Shown: positions 1 to 9,454 of the stretch, in pieces
Layout of the letters: each line of letters begins with the position of its first letter
Position numbering within the stretch: the first letter of the stretch is position 1
Assembly: GCF_000379525.1 (NCBI RefSeq)
Contig: NZ_KB902553.1
Location: 66,367-130,366 of the forward strand
DNA from: Lamprocystis purpurea DSM 4197
GTDB lineage: Bacteria > Pseudomonadota > Gammaproteobacteria > Chromatiales > Chromatiaceae
Direction of reading: 5' to 3'
Length of the DNA stretch: 64,000 nucleotides
Translations under genes and position numbers: made by a program
The notes under the pieces: model-generated
Told to the model about the DNA's origin: nothing
The model's input: only the letters and a program-made list of their open reading frames with translations
The model's database searches: none

Positions 1-129
1 CGCCCGCAAGCGGGCTCCTACGGGTTGGATTTTTCGCGGAAATCACCTTACGTTAGATTGTGGAGCAACAAAAAGCCTTTATGTTGACTCATACCTTAAT
101 CCTAGGGGCTAAGTCCGACAGGCTGCTAG
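1..129. repeat. CTAG-ended MITE-like element, copy 1 (cut by window edge)
   Basis: This is the right-hand part of a dispersed non-coding element whose full copies lie at 12802-13051 (reversed) and 20945-21192. It begins within the internal palindrome (CGCCCGCAAGCGGGCTCCTA) and ends with the terminal inverted repeat AAGTCCGACAGGCTGCTAG at 111-129. The left end lies outside the window. A short open frame across it is absent from any conserved context and is not called. Confidence 0.85.
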
Positions 130-143
130 GTGAATTGCTCTTT

Positions 144-180
144 CGATTACGATTACGACAACGACAACGACAACGATCGG
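144..180. repeat. ACGACA hexamer tandem repeat
   Basis: A short intergenic tract repeats ACGACA about three and a half times after GATTACGATT, just downstream of folE2. Related tracts occur at 2659-2677, 19976-19997, 20107-20134, 22668-22686 and 39021-39043, always outside genes. It could be part of a dispersed repeat or a protein-binding site; nothing in the sequence decides which. Confidence 0.6.
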
Positions 181-205
181 ATTCGTTACCTAATAAATTT
201 CTGAG

Positions 206-1051
206 TCACAACGACGCCTCCGCGATGCGTGCCTCGGCCTCCTTGTCGCGCTCGATCAGGGCATAGGCGGAGTGGTTGTGGATCGACTCGAAGTTCTCCG
301 CCTCCACCACATAGGCCGCGATCCGCTCATCCTCATTCAGGCGGGTGGCGACATCACGCACCATGTCCTCGACGAATTTCGGGTTGTTGTAGGCGCGCTC
401 GGTCACGAACTTCTCGTCGGGCCGTTTGAGCAGGCCGTACAGCTCGGCGGACGCCTCCCGCTCGACCAACTCGATGATCTCCTCGATCCAGATGAACCCT
501 TGGGTGCGCACCTGCACCGTCACATGGGAGCGCTGGTTGTGGGCGCCGTAGGCTGAAATCTCCTTGGAGCAGGGGCACAGACTGGTCACCGGCACCAGCA
601 CCTTGATCGCCAGGCTCGGCTCGCCGTCGCGGACCTCGCCGATAAAGGTCACTTCATAGTCCAGCAAGCTTTCCACACCGCTGACCGGGGCGCGCTTGTT
701 GACGAAGAAGGGGAAGCGCATCTCGATGTGCCCGGCCGCGGATTCCAGGCGGCAGGACATCTCCTTGAGCATGTCCTTGAAGGAGTCGACGCTCAGTTCC
801 CGCTCCTGGCTGTTCAACACCTGCACGAAACGCGACATGTGCGTGCCCTTGAAGTTGTGCGGCAGGTACACGTACATGTTGAAGGTGGCTACCGTATGCT
901 GTTCCACCCCGCCGCGATCCTTGACACGGACTGGGTGGCGGATATCCTTGATGCCAACCTTATCAATGGCGATGCGACGGGTGTCCGCGCTCCCCTGGAC
1001 GTCGGCGATGGTGCAAGTAGCACCGTGGGTGGGTTCGGTCGCTTGCTGCAT
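206..1051 (-). CDS. folE2: GTP cyclohydrolase FolE2 (type IB)
   Basis: FolE2 opens the GTP ring to give 7,8-dihydroneopterin triphosphate, the first step toward folate and queuosine-type compounds in the cytoplasm. The 281-residue length suits the family. The family-typical stretch [19 protein letters not shown] lies at about 57-75, and [20 protein letters not shown] at 157-176. C159, H171 and E228 have the spacing of the catalytic Cys, His and Glu of characterised type IB enzymes. In many bacteria this isozyme serves when zinc is scarce because it is not tied to zinc; no Zur site was identified here. The gene stands alone between repeats. Confidence 0.95.
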   Translation of the reverse strand: MQQATEPTHGATCTIADVQGSADTRRIAIDKVGIKDIRHPVRVKDRGGVEQHTVATFNMYVYLPHNFKGTHMSRFVQVLNSQERELSVDSFKDMLKEMSCRLESAAGHIEMRFPFFVNKRAPVSGVESLLDYEVTFIGEVRDGEPSLAIKVLVPVTSLCPCSKEISAYGAHNQRSHVTVQVRTQGFIWIEEIIELVEREASAELYGLLKRPDEKFVTERAYNNPKFVEDMVRDVATRLNEDERIAAYVVEAENFESIHNHSAYALIERDKEAEARIAEASL

Positions 1052-1146
1052 GCAATCTTACTCAGCGTAACGTTAAGGGCAGGGCACGGGGGAGAGTCGG
1101 ACGTCCGATCCCGGACATCCGCCCGAGATCCAGTCGGAAAACCCGC

Positions 1147-1241
1147 ATATAGCGTTCACACCTGATATCCAGACGGACCTTCGTGTAGGGGCGGGTTTGA
1201 AACCCGCCCCTACGTCCGGTTATCACGTCCGAAGGCTATAT
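1147..1241. repeat. Palindromic element with ATATAGC ends (family C), in a 540-bp gene-free gap
   Basis: A 95-bp imperfect palindrome is centred on GTAGGGGCGGGTTT/AAACCCGCCCCTAC. Its ends are related inverted repeats: ATATAGCGTTCACACCTGAT on the left and, read from the right, ATATAGCCTTCGGACGTGAT. Related copies lie at 2743-2910 (two head to tail) and 49821-49903. The rest of the gap 1052-1591 shows no gene that I can support. Confidence 0.75.
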
Positions 1242-1591
1242 ACCGGCGCGTCCAGGGATGAGTCGCTTCAATTTTGTCGATTATTGGGGCAGCGCTTCAA
1301 TCTCGCAAACGCGTGTCGCAGTCTGGAGGGATCCGTCGGCGGTTCTTCGTCAGGCCCCCGTCGTGCGTTGATGTCACCGACTGTGCCGCCGGGGGTCGAT
1401 ACCGGCTGCATGACCTGTGTCAGTGTTTTTTACACCTGCACGCGCCATCCTCAGGATGACAGCAATCGGTGAGAGATAGCATTATGTTATCTATTGGGTT
1501 TTAAAACTTGGCGCCATTTTTGCATTAAACTCATCAATGCTCGATTTCCGGGGCGAGCGAGCGCTCGTTCAGATCTTCCAGGAGTTCTCAG

Positions 1592-2434
1592 ATGATGCAG
1601 GCCGAACATGTCAGCCAGGTTCCCGGCCGCTCCACTGGAGTCCGAGTCGCATTGTGTGCGCTGATAGGCGCCATGATGCTGACCTCCGAGCGCGCCTCAG
1701 CGGTCGCAGTCGAAATCGCCAGGATCGAGTGGGGTAGCGTCGCCGGCGTCGAAGCCTACAACACCTTTGCTGGCCACTGCACCAATGCGGGGGGGGCCGG
1801 GTGTCCGGCTGACGGCGAGGATTCGCCTGTGCCGAATGGAAATACCCTGTTCGGTTGGGGCGGCGCAAACGATCCGAATAATAGTGTCATCACTTGGACC
1901 AGCCCTGGTGCACTGGGATCCTTTGTCCTGGACAGGATCGAAATCAGCATGACGCAGGTCGATCCTCCGACCGCTCTGGGCAGTGGTAAGGAGGGCGTGA
2001 TGCAGGGCGTTGGAGCAGCGCCGGTGTGGGAGTGGTCCAACGACGCGGCTGACACGCAAATGGTTGAGGCGATGATACAGATCGGCGTGGGAGGCAACGA
2101 CGCGGTGCAGCAGGGGCTGTTCAGCGGATTTGTCAAGGGTGACACCTGGTACGCCATGGGAAACACCTTACCAACGCCGGTTTCTTTCGTGTTCTATGCG
2201 ATCGATTTGGTTGATAAGACGATCAGCGTCAGCGATATGATAGAGTTCCGGCTATACGAGTCCATCTGGAACGGTGTCGATCAGGATTTGCCGGACCTCG
2301 TCTATGCGCCGATGACCATCAAAATCTTCGGTACCAGAGGTGACGTTCCGGTGCCTGGCACGCTCGTCCTGTTGGGCTTTGGCCTTGGTGCGCTGCGGCT
2401 GTGTCGGGGACGCGCGTCGCGCACCGCGCCTTAG
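1592..2434 (+). CDS. PEP-CTERM sorting-domain protein (exported)
   Basis: This is an exported protein of 280 residues and unknown function. The N-terminus is a signal peptide with a hydrophobic core at about 18-31 and a likely cleavage after ASA (residue 36). The C-terminus carries a PEP-CTERM-like tail: VPVPGTLVLLGFGLGALRL then RGR, that is a Pro-rich motif, a membrane helix and basic residues. Proteins of this type are handed to an exosortase and often end up in the envelope or in exopolysaccharide. The start is supported by AGGAG at 1580-1584, eight bases upstream of tandem ATGs. No exosortase gene is visible nearby, so the processing enzyme must be elsewhere. Confidence 0.8.
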   Translation: MMQAEHVSQVPGRSTGVRVALCALIGAMMLTSERASAVAVEIARIEWGSVAGVEAYNTFAGHCTNAGGAGCPADGEDSPVPNGNTLFGWGGANDPNNSVITWTSPGALGSFVLDRIEISMTQVDPPTALGSGKEGVMQGVGAAPVWEWSNDAADTQMVEAMIQIGVGGNDAVQQGLFSGFVKGDTWYAMGNTLPTPVSFVFYAIDLVDKTISVSDMIEFRLYESIWNGVDQDLPDLVYAPMTIKIFGTRGDVPVPGTLVLLGFGLGALRLCRGRASRTAP

Positions 2435-2742
2435 TCGCGTGTCAGAACTAAACCGCCCCCAGCGCGGTATGCGATGTTTGTTGGATTGGCTCGGCCCCGG
2501 CAGACTCGACGATTGATGGAGTTGGCGCGGTTTAAAGTCTTGAAGAGCATCAATTTTAAACCGCGTCTCCACCGAGGTTGGTTGAATCCCCAAGGCCGAA
2601 CACACAATGAAAATTGCGCATTTCGCGCCGGACGCGGTTTAAGTTAGACAACAAATACGATCGTTGTCGTTGTCGTCTCGGGTCACTGACACCGAGCGAC
2701 GCGCCTTATCCACCCGTCAGCGGAGCTGATTTCGCAGAGTAA

Positions 2743-2910
2743 ATATAGCTTCGGACGTGATAACCGGACGTAGGGGCGGGTTTCAACCCCGCCCCTACAC
2801 GAAAGTCTGTCTGGATATCAGGTGCGAACGCTATAACCGGACGTAGGGGCGGGTTTCAAACCCGCCCCCTACGCCAAGGATCTGTCCGGATCTCAGGTAC
2901 CAAGGCGATA
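2743..2910. repeat. Two family C palindromes head to tail, in gap 2435-2996
   Basis: Two copies of the GTAGGGGCGGGTTT palindrome follow one another and share the junction CTATAACCGGACG. The remainder of the gap holds an ACGACA-type hexamer tract (2659-2677), several short GCGGTTTAA motifs between 2450 and 2650, and a GC hairpin GCCGCCGGC/GCCGGCGGC near 2938-2960 just past the end of pilY1. No gene is supported. Confidence 0.7.
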
Positions 2911-2996
2911 ATTGCACCGTCTCCACCATGAGCCTTGCCGCCGGCACGCCGCCGGCGGCGGCCACCTAAATTTAGCACTGTTGCCGCAACGTCCCA

Positions 2997-4151
2997 CTAG
3001 CGCAATTGCTGCCAGACGCGCCAAGCTTGGATGTCGGCGGCGTTGATCAGTGCCAAGTCGCCTTCGGAGGTGGAGACCACCGTTGTGACCCGACCTGCAC
3101 CGTCGCCGAAGCTGGACGGTGAGGAGTAGATGCCCGTGTTCCTGCCGCCGGGTGTCAACCGTACGCTGCTGCCCACGACCTTGCCCCCGTCGCTCGTCGT
3201 CAGCAGGTCCGCTTCACCGATTGTTCCGTCGAGGTCGAAGTCGAAGGGGGTGATCCCGAGGCGGCTGCCATTGCGCACATCCAAGGCAGTGATCCAACTA
3301 TAGCCGCCGCCCGCACAGGGGTTGGTCTCCGGAACCAGGCTGACAAAGATCACCCGCCCGCCCTGCACATCAGGTTCGGTGACCACCCGTTCACCCTTGT
3401 TAAGGCCGGCGACAGTGTCCTTTTCGATGTCGAAGTCGATATACCAACCTAGGTGCTTGGACCAATCGATCGACTTCGCCGTACTGGTCCGGCCGCGGGT
3501 GACTTCCTCGCCTTCGTCGGTGGTCATGCGGAGATTGGTTTCCAGGAACTCCTGCTCTAAGAGCTTGTCGCGGCCTACCGCTGTCTGGGTGTTCGACCCG
3601 ATATCCCAGATGGCGTAAAAGCTCTGAACCTGCGGTTCTGGGTTCGCTTCGATGTCGGCGAGATCAAGATATTTTCCGGTACCGAACAGGACAAGAGTGC
3701 CCAGACCCAGCGGGTGACGGGCCACCGCGATCGGGGCGGTGATCGGTTGGGCAATTCCCTTGGCATCGACGGCGGAGAACAGCGTACGGACTTCCGGTTC
3801 TTCGCTGTCTCCGGTGAGGTCGAAGCGGTAAAGGTTGCCGAACAGATCGGCCGCGTACGCAAAATCAGCAACGATATCGCCGCTCTCGATCGAACTGGTG
3901 ACGACAGTGGCTTGCCCCAAGGCATTTGAACGCTGCTTGCTCGGGTCGTCTGACGGATTCAGCGGGTCATTCCGGCGCCCGACCCCGGTTTCAATCTTCT
4001 TGATCACTCGCCCGTCATCCATCGCAATGACATAGAGCACCGCCTGTCCACAAGGGGCCTTGCCGGCCTGATCCTGACCCGGCGCATCGCAGCCCTTGGC
4101 GCGACTCCCGTCATCCTCGGAACTGTTGTAGCCGTTGCCGGTAATGACCAC
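2997..4151 (-). CDS. pilY1: PilY1, C-terminal part (out of frame with the N-terminal part)
   Basis: This segment encodes the end of the PilY1 beta-propeller domain. It starts within VVITGNGYNS, a stretch that normally continues from the sequence encoded by 4180-7393. It contains a calcium-loop-like motif DFDLDGTIGEADLL near its C-terminus. PilY1 is the type IV pilus tip adhesin and regulates extension and retraction. The reading frame differs by one base from the upstream part. Translation of this part alone from an internal ATG is unlikely, so it should be read as the second half of one gene broken at the C7 tract at 4172-4178. Confidence 0.8.
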   Translation of the reverse strand: MVITGNGYNSSEDDGSRAKGCDAPGQDQAGKAPCGQAVLYVIAMDDGRVIKKIETGVGRRNDPLNPSDDPSKQRSNALGQATVVTSSIESGDIVADFAYAADLFGNLYRFDLTGDSEEPEVRTLFSAVDAKGIAQPITAPIAVARHPLGLGTLVLFGTGKYLDLADIEANPEPQVQSFYAIWDIGSNTQTAVGRDKLLEQEFLETNLRMTTDEGEEVTRGRTSTAKSIDWSKHLGWYIDFDIEKDTVAGLNKGERVVTEPDVQGGRVIFVSLVPETNPCAGGGYSWITALDVRNGSRLGITPFDFDLDGTIGEADLLTTSDGGKVVGSSVRLTPGGRNTGIYSSPSSFGDGAGRVTTVVSTSEGDLALINAADIQAWRVWQQLR

Positions 4152-7100
4152 CCAGATGGGTTCGCCGGTGGCCCCCCCAACTCCGCGCGAACGCGAACAA
4201 TGGCCGGGCGTCCAAAGATGTAGCCCAGGTCCGGGTCACCGTCACCGCGGTCGGTGAACTCCCATTGAAACAGCTTTTTGGCATCCAACTCGAGGTTGAC
4301 CGCGGTGGGGGGCGCATCCGTGACGTCCAGGGCGTAGAGCGCCTGGGCTCCTAGTCCGAGTGTGCCGACGAGCATCGTGTGCCAGCCCGTGTCGCTGAAC
4401 CGGACATCGCCGATGGCGATGGGGCCATCCACATAGTTCTGGTGTGTATACTCCGTTAGGCTCAGTTGGTGCAGCCCCCGCCGCTTCAGAGGGTCACGGA
4501 CATTCTCATGCTCCATGAGGACCGGTGGGATAAAGGCGAATGCCTCTTCGAGCGTGTCGGCATAGAACGCATGGAGCATGCCGTCATTCGCGCCGGCATA
4601 GACCAGTGTGACGCGATCCCGGTGCTTTTCCTTGTAGGCGATATAGTCCGTCGCGTTGTAATAGAAAGCGGGCGGTCCGACCATGACCGGCGCCGAGTTG
4701 ATAAAATCACCAAGCAGGTTCGTGCAGGCCGTGGGATTGCTCGTCGGGTCTTTGCATGCCGCGACCTTGTTCGGGACCGGCAGCAGCGGGCGGGTCCGGA
4801 ATCGGTAGAGTTCGCCATCGACCTCGTAGGTCTTGTCGCCGGCCACATAATCCAGTCGTGCTTTCGCCTCCAGCTCCTGCTCGTCAGTGGCTGTTGTTGG
4901 ATCCTTACCTGTGAATCCGGCGCCTTTGAGAAAATCGAGCTTCCCGCTATCCGACAAATTGTCCCAACTGAATGGGACTCCCTCCTGGTCGTTCGTTGTC
5001 TTTGACGGCGCGGCGGTGATGATCAGTCGTGTGTTGTGCGTTTCTTCGCGGATGGCGTCCGCTGCTGACCGGTAGTAATCCCCGCTGGCCGGATCCTGAC
5101 AGAGTTGTCCGGGCACGACCTCCAGCGCTGCACAGGGCGGATTGCCCAAGCCGGCAGAGACCTGGAAGGAGCGGATATCACCGCTCCATCCCGCCGAATT
5201 CAACCTGGCCTGATAAACCACGTCCTGACTCGCGGTGCTGCCGGTATTGACCGCGGCAGCGGCGGCGGAACTGTCTTTCGCCATGGTGCCGATGAGATTC
5301 AAGACCTCCTGGAAGCGTGTTGCCAGCTCACTGGGGTCGCCCGCATTCAGGTAGCCGCCGCGGCCGTTGATTCCGGCATGCCAAGTGTCGTCGACCTTGA
5401 CCGGAACCGGGATTTTCTTGGACGTCCATGCTCCCGTTGCGTCCAGGCTGATGGCATCATACTCGCCTGGGAAGCCGTTCTTGAAGATCGTACAGGGGGT
5501 ACCGTCCGGATTCGTGCACGGGCTGCCATCAGGATTGGTCTCGTAGTCGCCGTCTGGATAGTGCACGTTGCCTGCAACACCGAAGCCGACCGTGAACGTG
5601 TTGAGATGCTGCCAGTCCGCCGGGTCATTCAGCGGATTCCAAAAGATCTCTTCCGGGGTACCGGACACCGCCCGGATCAAGGTTGGCACGGCGTGCTCGA
5701 CGATGCCGAGATCGGGCCTCAAGTCGGTGATCCAGGAATAGAAGGCAACGTCCGCCAGCATACCCCTATTCTGGTCCTGGAAAATCCTGGCGTAGTCCGC
5801 TGCTGGATCGTACTGGGTGATGCCTTGCGTTTGGGCATACGACTGCTGGCTTGGCGGCGGCAAGTCTTTTTTCTCGCCGTCGTTGTTCTCCAGCCATGCT
5901 GGTGGATCGAATCCGCGTGGGGGAGGCGTCTTCTTCGGCATCAAGTCCTCCCAGAAACCGTCGGTGAAGATGACATGGAAGTTCTTGCGACACCCATACT
6001 CCCGATTGGTGAGCGAGTCGGGCTCTGCTTGCGGGTAATCCAGATAAGCCTGTTCTGAACTGCAGAACTCATGGGCGCGCAGTGCGGCACTGAGCATAAA
6101 AGTACTATCCAGGGTGCGTGTTGGATAGAGCCATTGATAGAAATTCAGCTTGGAGGTTTTCTGGGACGGTGCGTCGGGTCGTGGGTCGGGCTCATAACGG
6201 GCGAACGTCGCGGCCAAATTATCGTAAGCGATCTCGCCTTCTTTATACTGACCTTGAATGGAGCCCTGATACCCCAGCCGCATACGCTCCGGAAATCCGG
6301 CCATGACACGACTCACGGCGGTCTGTGTGGCGAGCAGGCGGGTACGATAATAACTGAACCAGTTGGCGAAATTTCGTCGTGCCAGGTCACCTTCGGTGAG
6401 CGCTTCATCCGGGTCTTTGAGCTTGGCCTGGCGGTCGCGCAGTACATCCGGATAGATATTTGTCTTGTTCTTGTCGAGAATCACGCTCAGATCGCTGATT
6501 TCGCCGACGATCACCCGTTCAAGACACTCGGATGGGACCTCGTTCGCTGATATCCGCTGAAGGTCAAGTGCAGCGCACGTGGGGTTCGGTTCTTCGCCTG
6601 CGGCGGACAGTTTGTAACGATAGTAGAATGCCGGGCAGTCATTCTTCTCTTTAACGCAGCGCCAGGCCCATGCGGCACCAAGGTCGTACCCTTCCAAACC
6701 CTTCTCTTTTTTGAAGCTCTCGAAATCCAGGTGATCAACATCCGCCGAGTACCTATTTTTTGGGCTGATTGAATCCGCGGCCCAATCTTTGCACGCTTCA
6801 CCGTTTGAAGGCGTCAGGTTCCACACCGGTGCGTAGTGCTGACCGAGATGCAGTGTGCATCCGCTGCCTATGCTGGGGCATGTTTCATCGCAGTTGTCGA
6901 AGTTGCCCTCCACGCAGCCCGCACATTCGGCAAAACCCGCAAGCGCATCCACTCGCGCCTTCTCGAAACGCGCATGACCCACGCTTCTTCCTTTCACGTT
7001 CAATGGGGGAAGATAGGTCACCGCCGGGTCATAGTATTGACGATTGGTGAGCGCCGCCGTATCCTGCCGGTCGATTCTGGGTGGCGGCTGTAAATCACCG

Positions 7101-7393
7101 GTGCCCCAGATATCATCGGGCAGAAACGCCTTATTCATGCTCTTGGAATTATCGATCGTCAAAATCACATTCGGCGGCGTGCCGGACAACAAGAAGACGG
7201 GGGCGCCGGCGATGTCGACCGTGTTATCCGAGGCGGCCGGAAGCGCTCCCGCCGCCAAGGCGGTGAAGAGACAGAGCAACGCGGCCTGCCACCTGCTCAG
7301 ACCCCGGCGGTGGGGTCGCGTCAAGCGGCGCGGGCGCGTCTGTGAATTGAAGAGCCGCTGATTCAACATGATGCGATCCTCTGAACCGGTCAT
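4004..7393 (-). CDS. pilY1: PilY1 type IV pilus tip-associated protein, N-terminal part (frameshifted)
   Basis: This is the main part of a PilY1-type pilus tip protein. After a long basic leader comes a hydrophobic signal segment (about 34-54), then a von Willebrand A-like fold with a metal site DNSKSM at 81-86 (DxSxS). The propeller follows, with the hallmark YAGANDGMLHAF. The protein proceeds in frame to about position 4180; after the run of seven G (minus strand) it reads nonsense and stops at 4004. Restoring one G gives ELGGATGEPIWVVITGNGYNS and joins the part ending at 2997. Either a sequencing slip or real slippage at the homopolymer explains this. It is the last gene of pilV-pilW-pilX-pilY1 and starts 6 bp after pilX. 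Confidence 0.88.
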   Translation of the reverse strand: MTGSEDRIMLNQRLFNSQTRPRRLTRPHRRGLSRWQAALLCLFTALAAGALPAASDNTVDIAGAPVFLLSGTPPNVILTIDNSKSMNKAFLPDDIWGTGDLQPPPRIDRQDTAALTNRQYYDPAVTYLPPLNVKGRSVGHARFEKARVDALAGFAECAGCVEGNFDNCDETCPSIGSGCTLHLGQHYAPVWNLTPSNGEACKDWAADSISPKNRYSADVDHLDFESFKKEKGLEGYDLGAAWAWRCVKEKNDCPAFYYRYKLSAAGEEPNPTCAALDLQRISANEVPSECLERVIVGEISDLSVILDKNKTNIYPDVLRDRQAKLKDPDEALTEGDLARRNFANWFSYYRTRLLATQTAVSRVMAGFPERMRLGYQGSIQGQYKEGEIAYDNLAATFARYEPDPRPDAPSQKTSKLNFYQWLYPTRTLDSTFMLSAALRAHEFCSSEQAYLDYPQAEPDSLTNREYGCRKNFHVIFTDGFWEDLMPKKTPPPRGFDPPAWLENNDGEKKDLPPPSQQSYAQTQGITQYDPAADYARIFQDQNRGMLADVAFYSWITDLRPDLGIVEHAVPTLIRAVSGTPEEIFWNPLNDPADWQHLNTFTVGFGVAGNVHYPDGDYETNPDGSPCTNPDGTPCTIFKNGFPGEYDAISLDATGAWTSKKIPVPVKVDDTWHAGINGRGGYLNAGDPSELATRFQEVLNLIGTMAKDSSAAAAAVNTGSTASQDVVYQARLNSAGWSGDIRSFQVSAGLGNPPCAALEVVPGQLCQDPASGDYYRSAADAIREETHNTRLIITAAPSKTTNDQEGVPFSWDNLSDSGKLDFLKGAGFTGKDPTTATDEQELEAKARLDYVAGDKTYEVDGELYRFRTRPLLPVPNKVAACKDPTSNPTACTNLLGDFINSAPVMVGPPAFYYNATDYIAYKEKHRDRVTLVYAGANDGMLHAFYADTLEEAFAFIPPVLMEHENVRDPLKRRGLHQLSLTEYTHQNYVDGPIAIGDVRFSDTGWHTMLVGTLGLGAQALYALDVTDAPPTAVNLELDAKKLFQWEFTDRGDGDPDLGYIFGRPAIVRVRAELGGPPANPSGWSLPATATTVPRMTGVAPRAAMRRVRIRPARPLVDRRCSMSLRWMTGE

Positions 7394-7399
7394 TGCGGG

Positions 7400-8092
7400 T
7401 CACGGAAAGAGTTTGGTGATGGTGGACTGCAACACCGCCCCGGAGTTGGTGCCGGGGTCGAGCCCGACCGCCGCGACGGTGAAAAAGTGGTAGCCCTTGC
7501 GTTTGGCGGCGTCCTCGAACTCCAGCGGTTGGGCATAGCGGGATTCGATCACGAAATGCGGTTCCACCTCCGCGGCATTCATGCTCCAGTCGACGTCATC
7601 CAAGTCGCTCATGGCCTTGCCCTCAAGTTCCGCTCCCTCGGTGTCGGGGTCGAAGTTCTTCCATGACGCGATGATGCCGGGAATGGTCGAAGCGCAACTG
7701 GTATCCGCTACCTGGCAACCCGGCCACACATGCGCAGTCCCGCTCGCGGTCACCATCGGGGGTTTGCGCAGCGCCGCGAGGTAACTCAAAGCGGCTTGCA
7801 TTCCCGCCTCCGCGGCGTGAAAAGCGGTGTTCTGCTGCTTCGACTGGCCGGCCATCAGTTCTTCGAGAACGGAGGTTTGCATACTGTTCAACCCAAGCAG
7901 CATCATCACGACCAGGATCAGCAAACCGACGACTAACACGGTACCGCGCTGCCGCTTGGCCGGAACGATGAGCACGGCCGGGGTGCCGGTCGTCGCGGTT
8001 ACCGCCGTGCGGCGGTTGCCCGGCAGGGCGGCCCTGGTCCAGGGTCGGCTTCGGGTCGAGGGCAGCGTTGGGTGCTGGAGCATTGCGATCAC
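7400..8092 (-). CDS. pilX: PilX minor pilin-like protein
   Basis: This is a minor pilin of the PilX type, part of the priming complex at the type IV pilus tip. A basic leader ends at G50, followed by the hydrophobic helix TVLVVGLLILVVMMLLGL; the stretch AGQSKQQNTAFHAAEAGMQA is typical of the PilX N-terminal domain. The GTG start at 8092 overlaps the pilW stop (GTGA), implying translational coupling; an ATG nine bases later is an alternative. It lies between pilW and pilY1 as in other gammaproteobacteria. Confidence 0.9.
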   Translation of the reverse strand: MIAMLQHPTLPSTRSRPWTRAALPGNRRTAVTATTGTPAVLIVPAKRQRGTVLVVGLLILVVMMLLGLNSMQTSVLEELMAGQSKQQNTAFHAAEAGMQAALSYLAALRKPPMVTASGTAHVWPGCQVADTSCASTIPGIIASWKNFDPDTEGAELEGKAMSDLDDVDWSMNAAEVEPHFVIESRYAQPLEFEDAAKRKGYHFFTVAAVGLDPGTNSGAVLQSTITKLFP

Positions 8093-9408
8093 TCTGCAGG
8101 AGGATACCAGGGGGCCAGTGAGCGAATGGCGACGGTCGCATTGAAGGCTTCATACAGGCGCCGATCGGCTTTCAGGTCCTGGCCCAGGTCGCGCGGGCTG
8201 TTCGGGGCAGCCAGCGCCGGCAGCGTATCCGCCCTGCGTACCTCGTCATCGCTTGTCACCAGGAGTTCGATCCGTGCGCTGGCGACGCGGCCCCAGTGGT
8301 TATTCGCGGTCACCGTCGCCGGGGGCTCGCTGAACCGGGTCGCGCCGTCTTGGCCGTCGTAGGTGACGCGCAGGTCGGCCACGTCCATGGTCAGCGATTG
8401 GGTATCCCCCGCTGAAGCAGACCAGCGACACAAGGATGGCCGGTATGTCACGGGGTCCGTGATGCAGTTGTAGGCGTTGCCGACGCCGCCGCCTTGAAGA
8501 TTGCCGTTTTGCTTGTTGACGCAGCAGATAAAGTAAACTTTGAAATCGAAAGGAAAGACGCGGGGGCGGATCGTCTTGCCGATGCCCAGTGTGCTGCCCT
8601 GTAATTTGGTCAAGGCCATATTCAGGTCTGGATCAAGACCAAGTGGTAGTATCGGCAGATCATCGTCATCCTCATCGCTCGACACCACAAATAGATCAGT
8701 TGTCTCGCAGTCGGTGATCAGCGCCAGACCGCCGGCCGTGATCCCTGCGGCCTTGACATCACCGGGCGTGACCCCGCTAATAAGCGTAATGGGATCTGTG
8801 AGTGCCTTCTGAAGGGCCTCTGGGGTTTTTTCTTTGATCGTGCGATTCTGTGCATAGAAACCTTCGCCGAAGGTGCCCCAGGAGACCAGCACATCACCGC
8901 GCAGCCAGCGCTCGCCGACCGCGGTCTGGGCCTTCGCGGTGAGACCAGCCAGTGCGCTCGCGGCCTTCCCCGGTGTGGCCGATGGGCTATAGCCGAGCGG
9001 TACCTTGGTGCCGATCTTTGCCTTGCCGGTGCAGTTGTCGACGTCAGCCAGCAGCGAACAGGCGAGCACGTTTAATGTCCCTTCGAACTCGTCGTGTGCG
9101 ATATTGCGGCAAGCAGGGCTCCGACTGGGGCGCAGCTCGCGGGCCAGGAACTGCATCGCGTAGCGGCCGTTTTCCTGAGTCCGGGCTTGGGCTTCGGCCA
9201 GCCGATAGGCGGTGCGGGCGGACACCATCACCTGGATGATCCCGGCGAGGAGGAAGAGTCCGAGCACCATCGCGACCAGCACTTCGATCAGTGACAGTCC
9301 GCGCGCGGGCCGCGGCGACCGACAGTTCCGTGCCTGGGTGCGGCCGGGTCGACCCACCAATGCTGTGCGGGGAGAACGGATCATCGGCATATGCCCCAAA
9401 GTGAACAT
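8089..9408 (-). CDS. pilW: PilW minor pilin-like protein
   Basis: This is a type IV pilus assembly protein of the PilW family. The prepilin site is G37/L38 with glutamate at +5 (RGLSLIEVLVAMVLGLFLLA), followed by a single N-terminal helix and a large periplasmic region containing LAEAQARTQENGRYAMQFLA, typical of PilW. At 439 residues it is on the long side of the family. The 36-residue leader is longer than usual, so a later start (M7 or M9) is possible. Its stop overlaps the pilX start, and it lies 46 bp after pilV. Confidence 0.9.
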   Translation of the reverse strand: MFTLGHMPMIRSPRTALVGRPGRTQARNCRSPRPARGLSLIEVLVAMVLGLFLLAGIIQVMVSARTAYRLAEAQARTQENGRYAMQFLARELRPSRSPACRNIAHDEFEGTLNVLACSLLADVDNCTGKAKIGTKVPLGYSPSATPGKAASALAGLTAKAQTAVGERWLRGDVLVSWGTFGEGFYAQNRTIKEKTPEALQKALTDPITLISGVTPGDVKAAGITAGGLALITDCETTDLFVVSSDEDDDDLPILPLGLDPDLNMALTKLQGSTLGIGKTIRPRVFPFDFKVYFICCVNKQNGNLQGGGVGNAYNCITDPVTYRPSLCRWSASAGDTQSLTMDVADLRVTYDGQDGATRFSEPPATVTANNHWGRVASARIELLVTSDDEVRRADTLPALAAPNSPRDLGQDLKADRRLYEAFNATVAIRSLAPWYPPAE

Positions 9409-9454
9409 CCGGACTCGTTGCCACCTGACGTCGGTTTAGCCAAGGCCGTGCCGG

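Noticed and set aside
60..266. A 68-codon frame at the left edge
   Set aside because: It runs through the CTAG-ended element and the hexamer tract (repeating Arg/Gln) and into the end of folE2 on the other strand.
2930..2965. Rho-independent terminator after pilY1
   Set aside because: The GC hairpin is strong but no T-run follows on the pilY1 strand.
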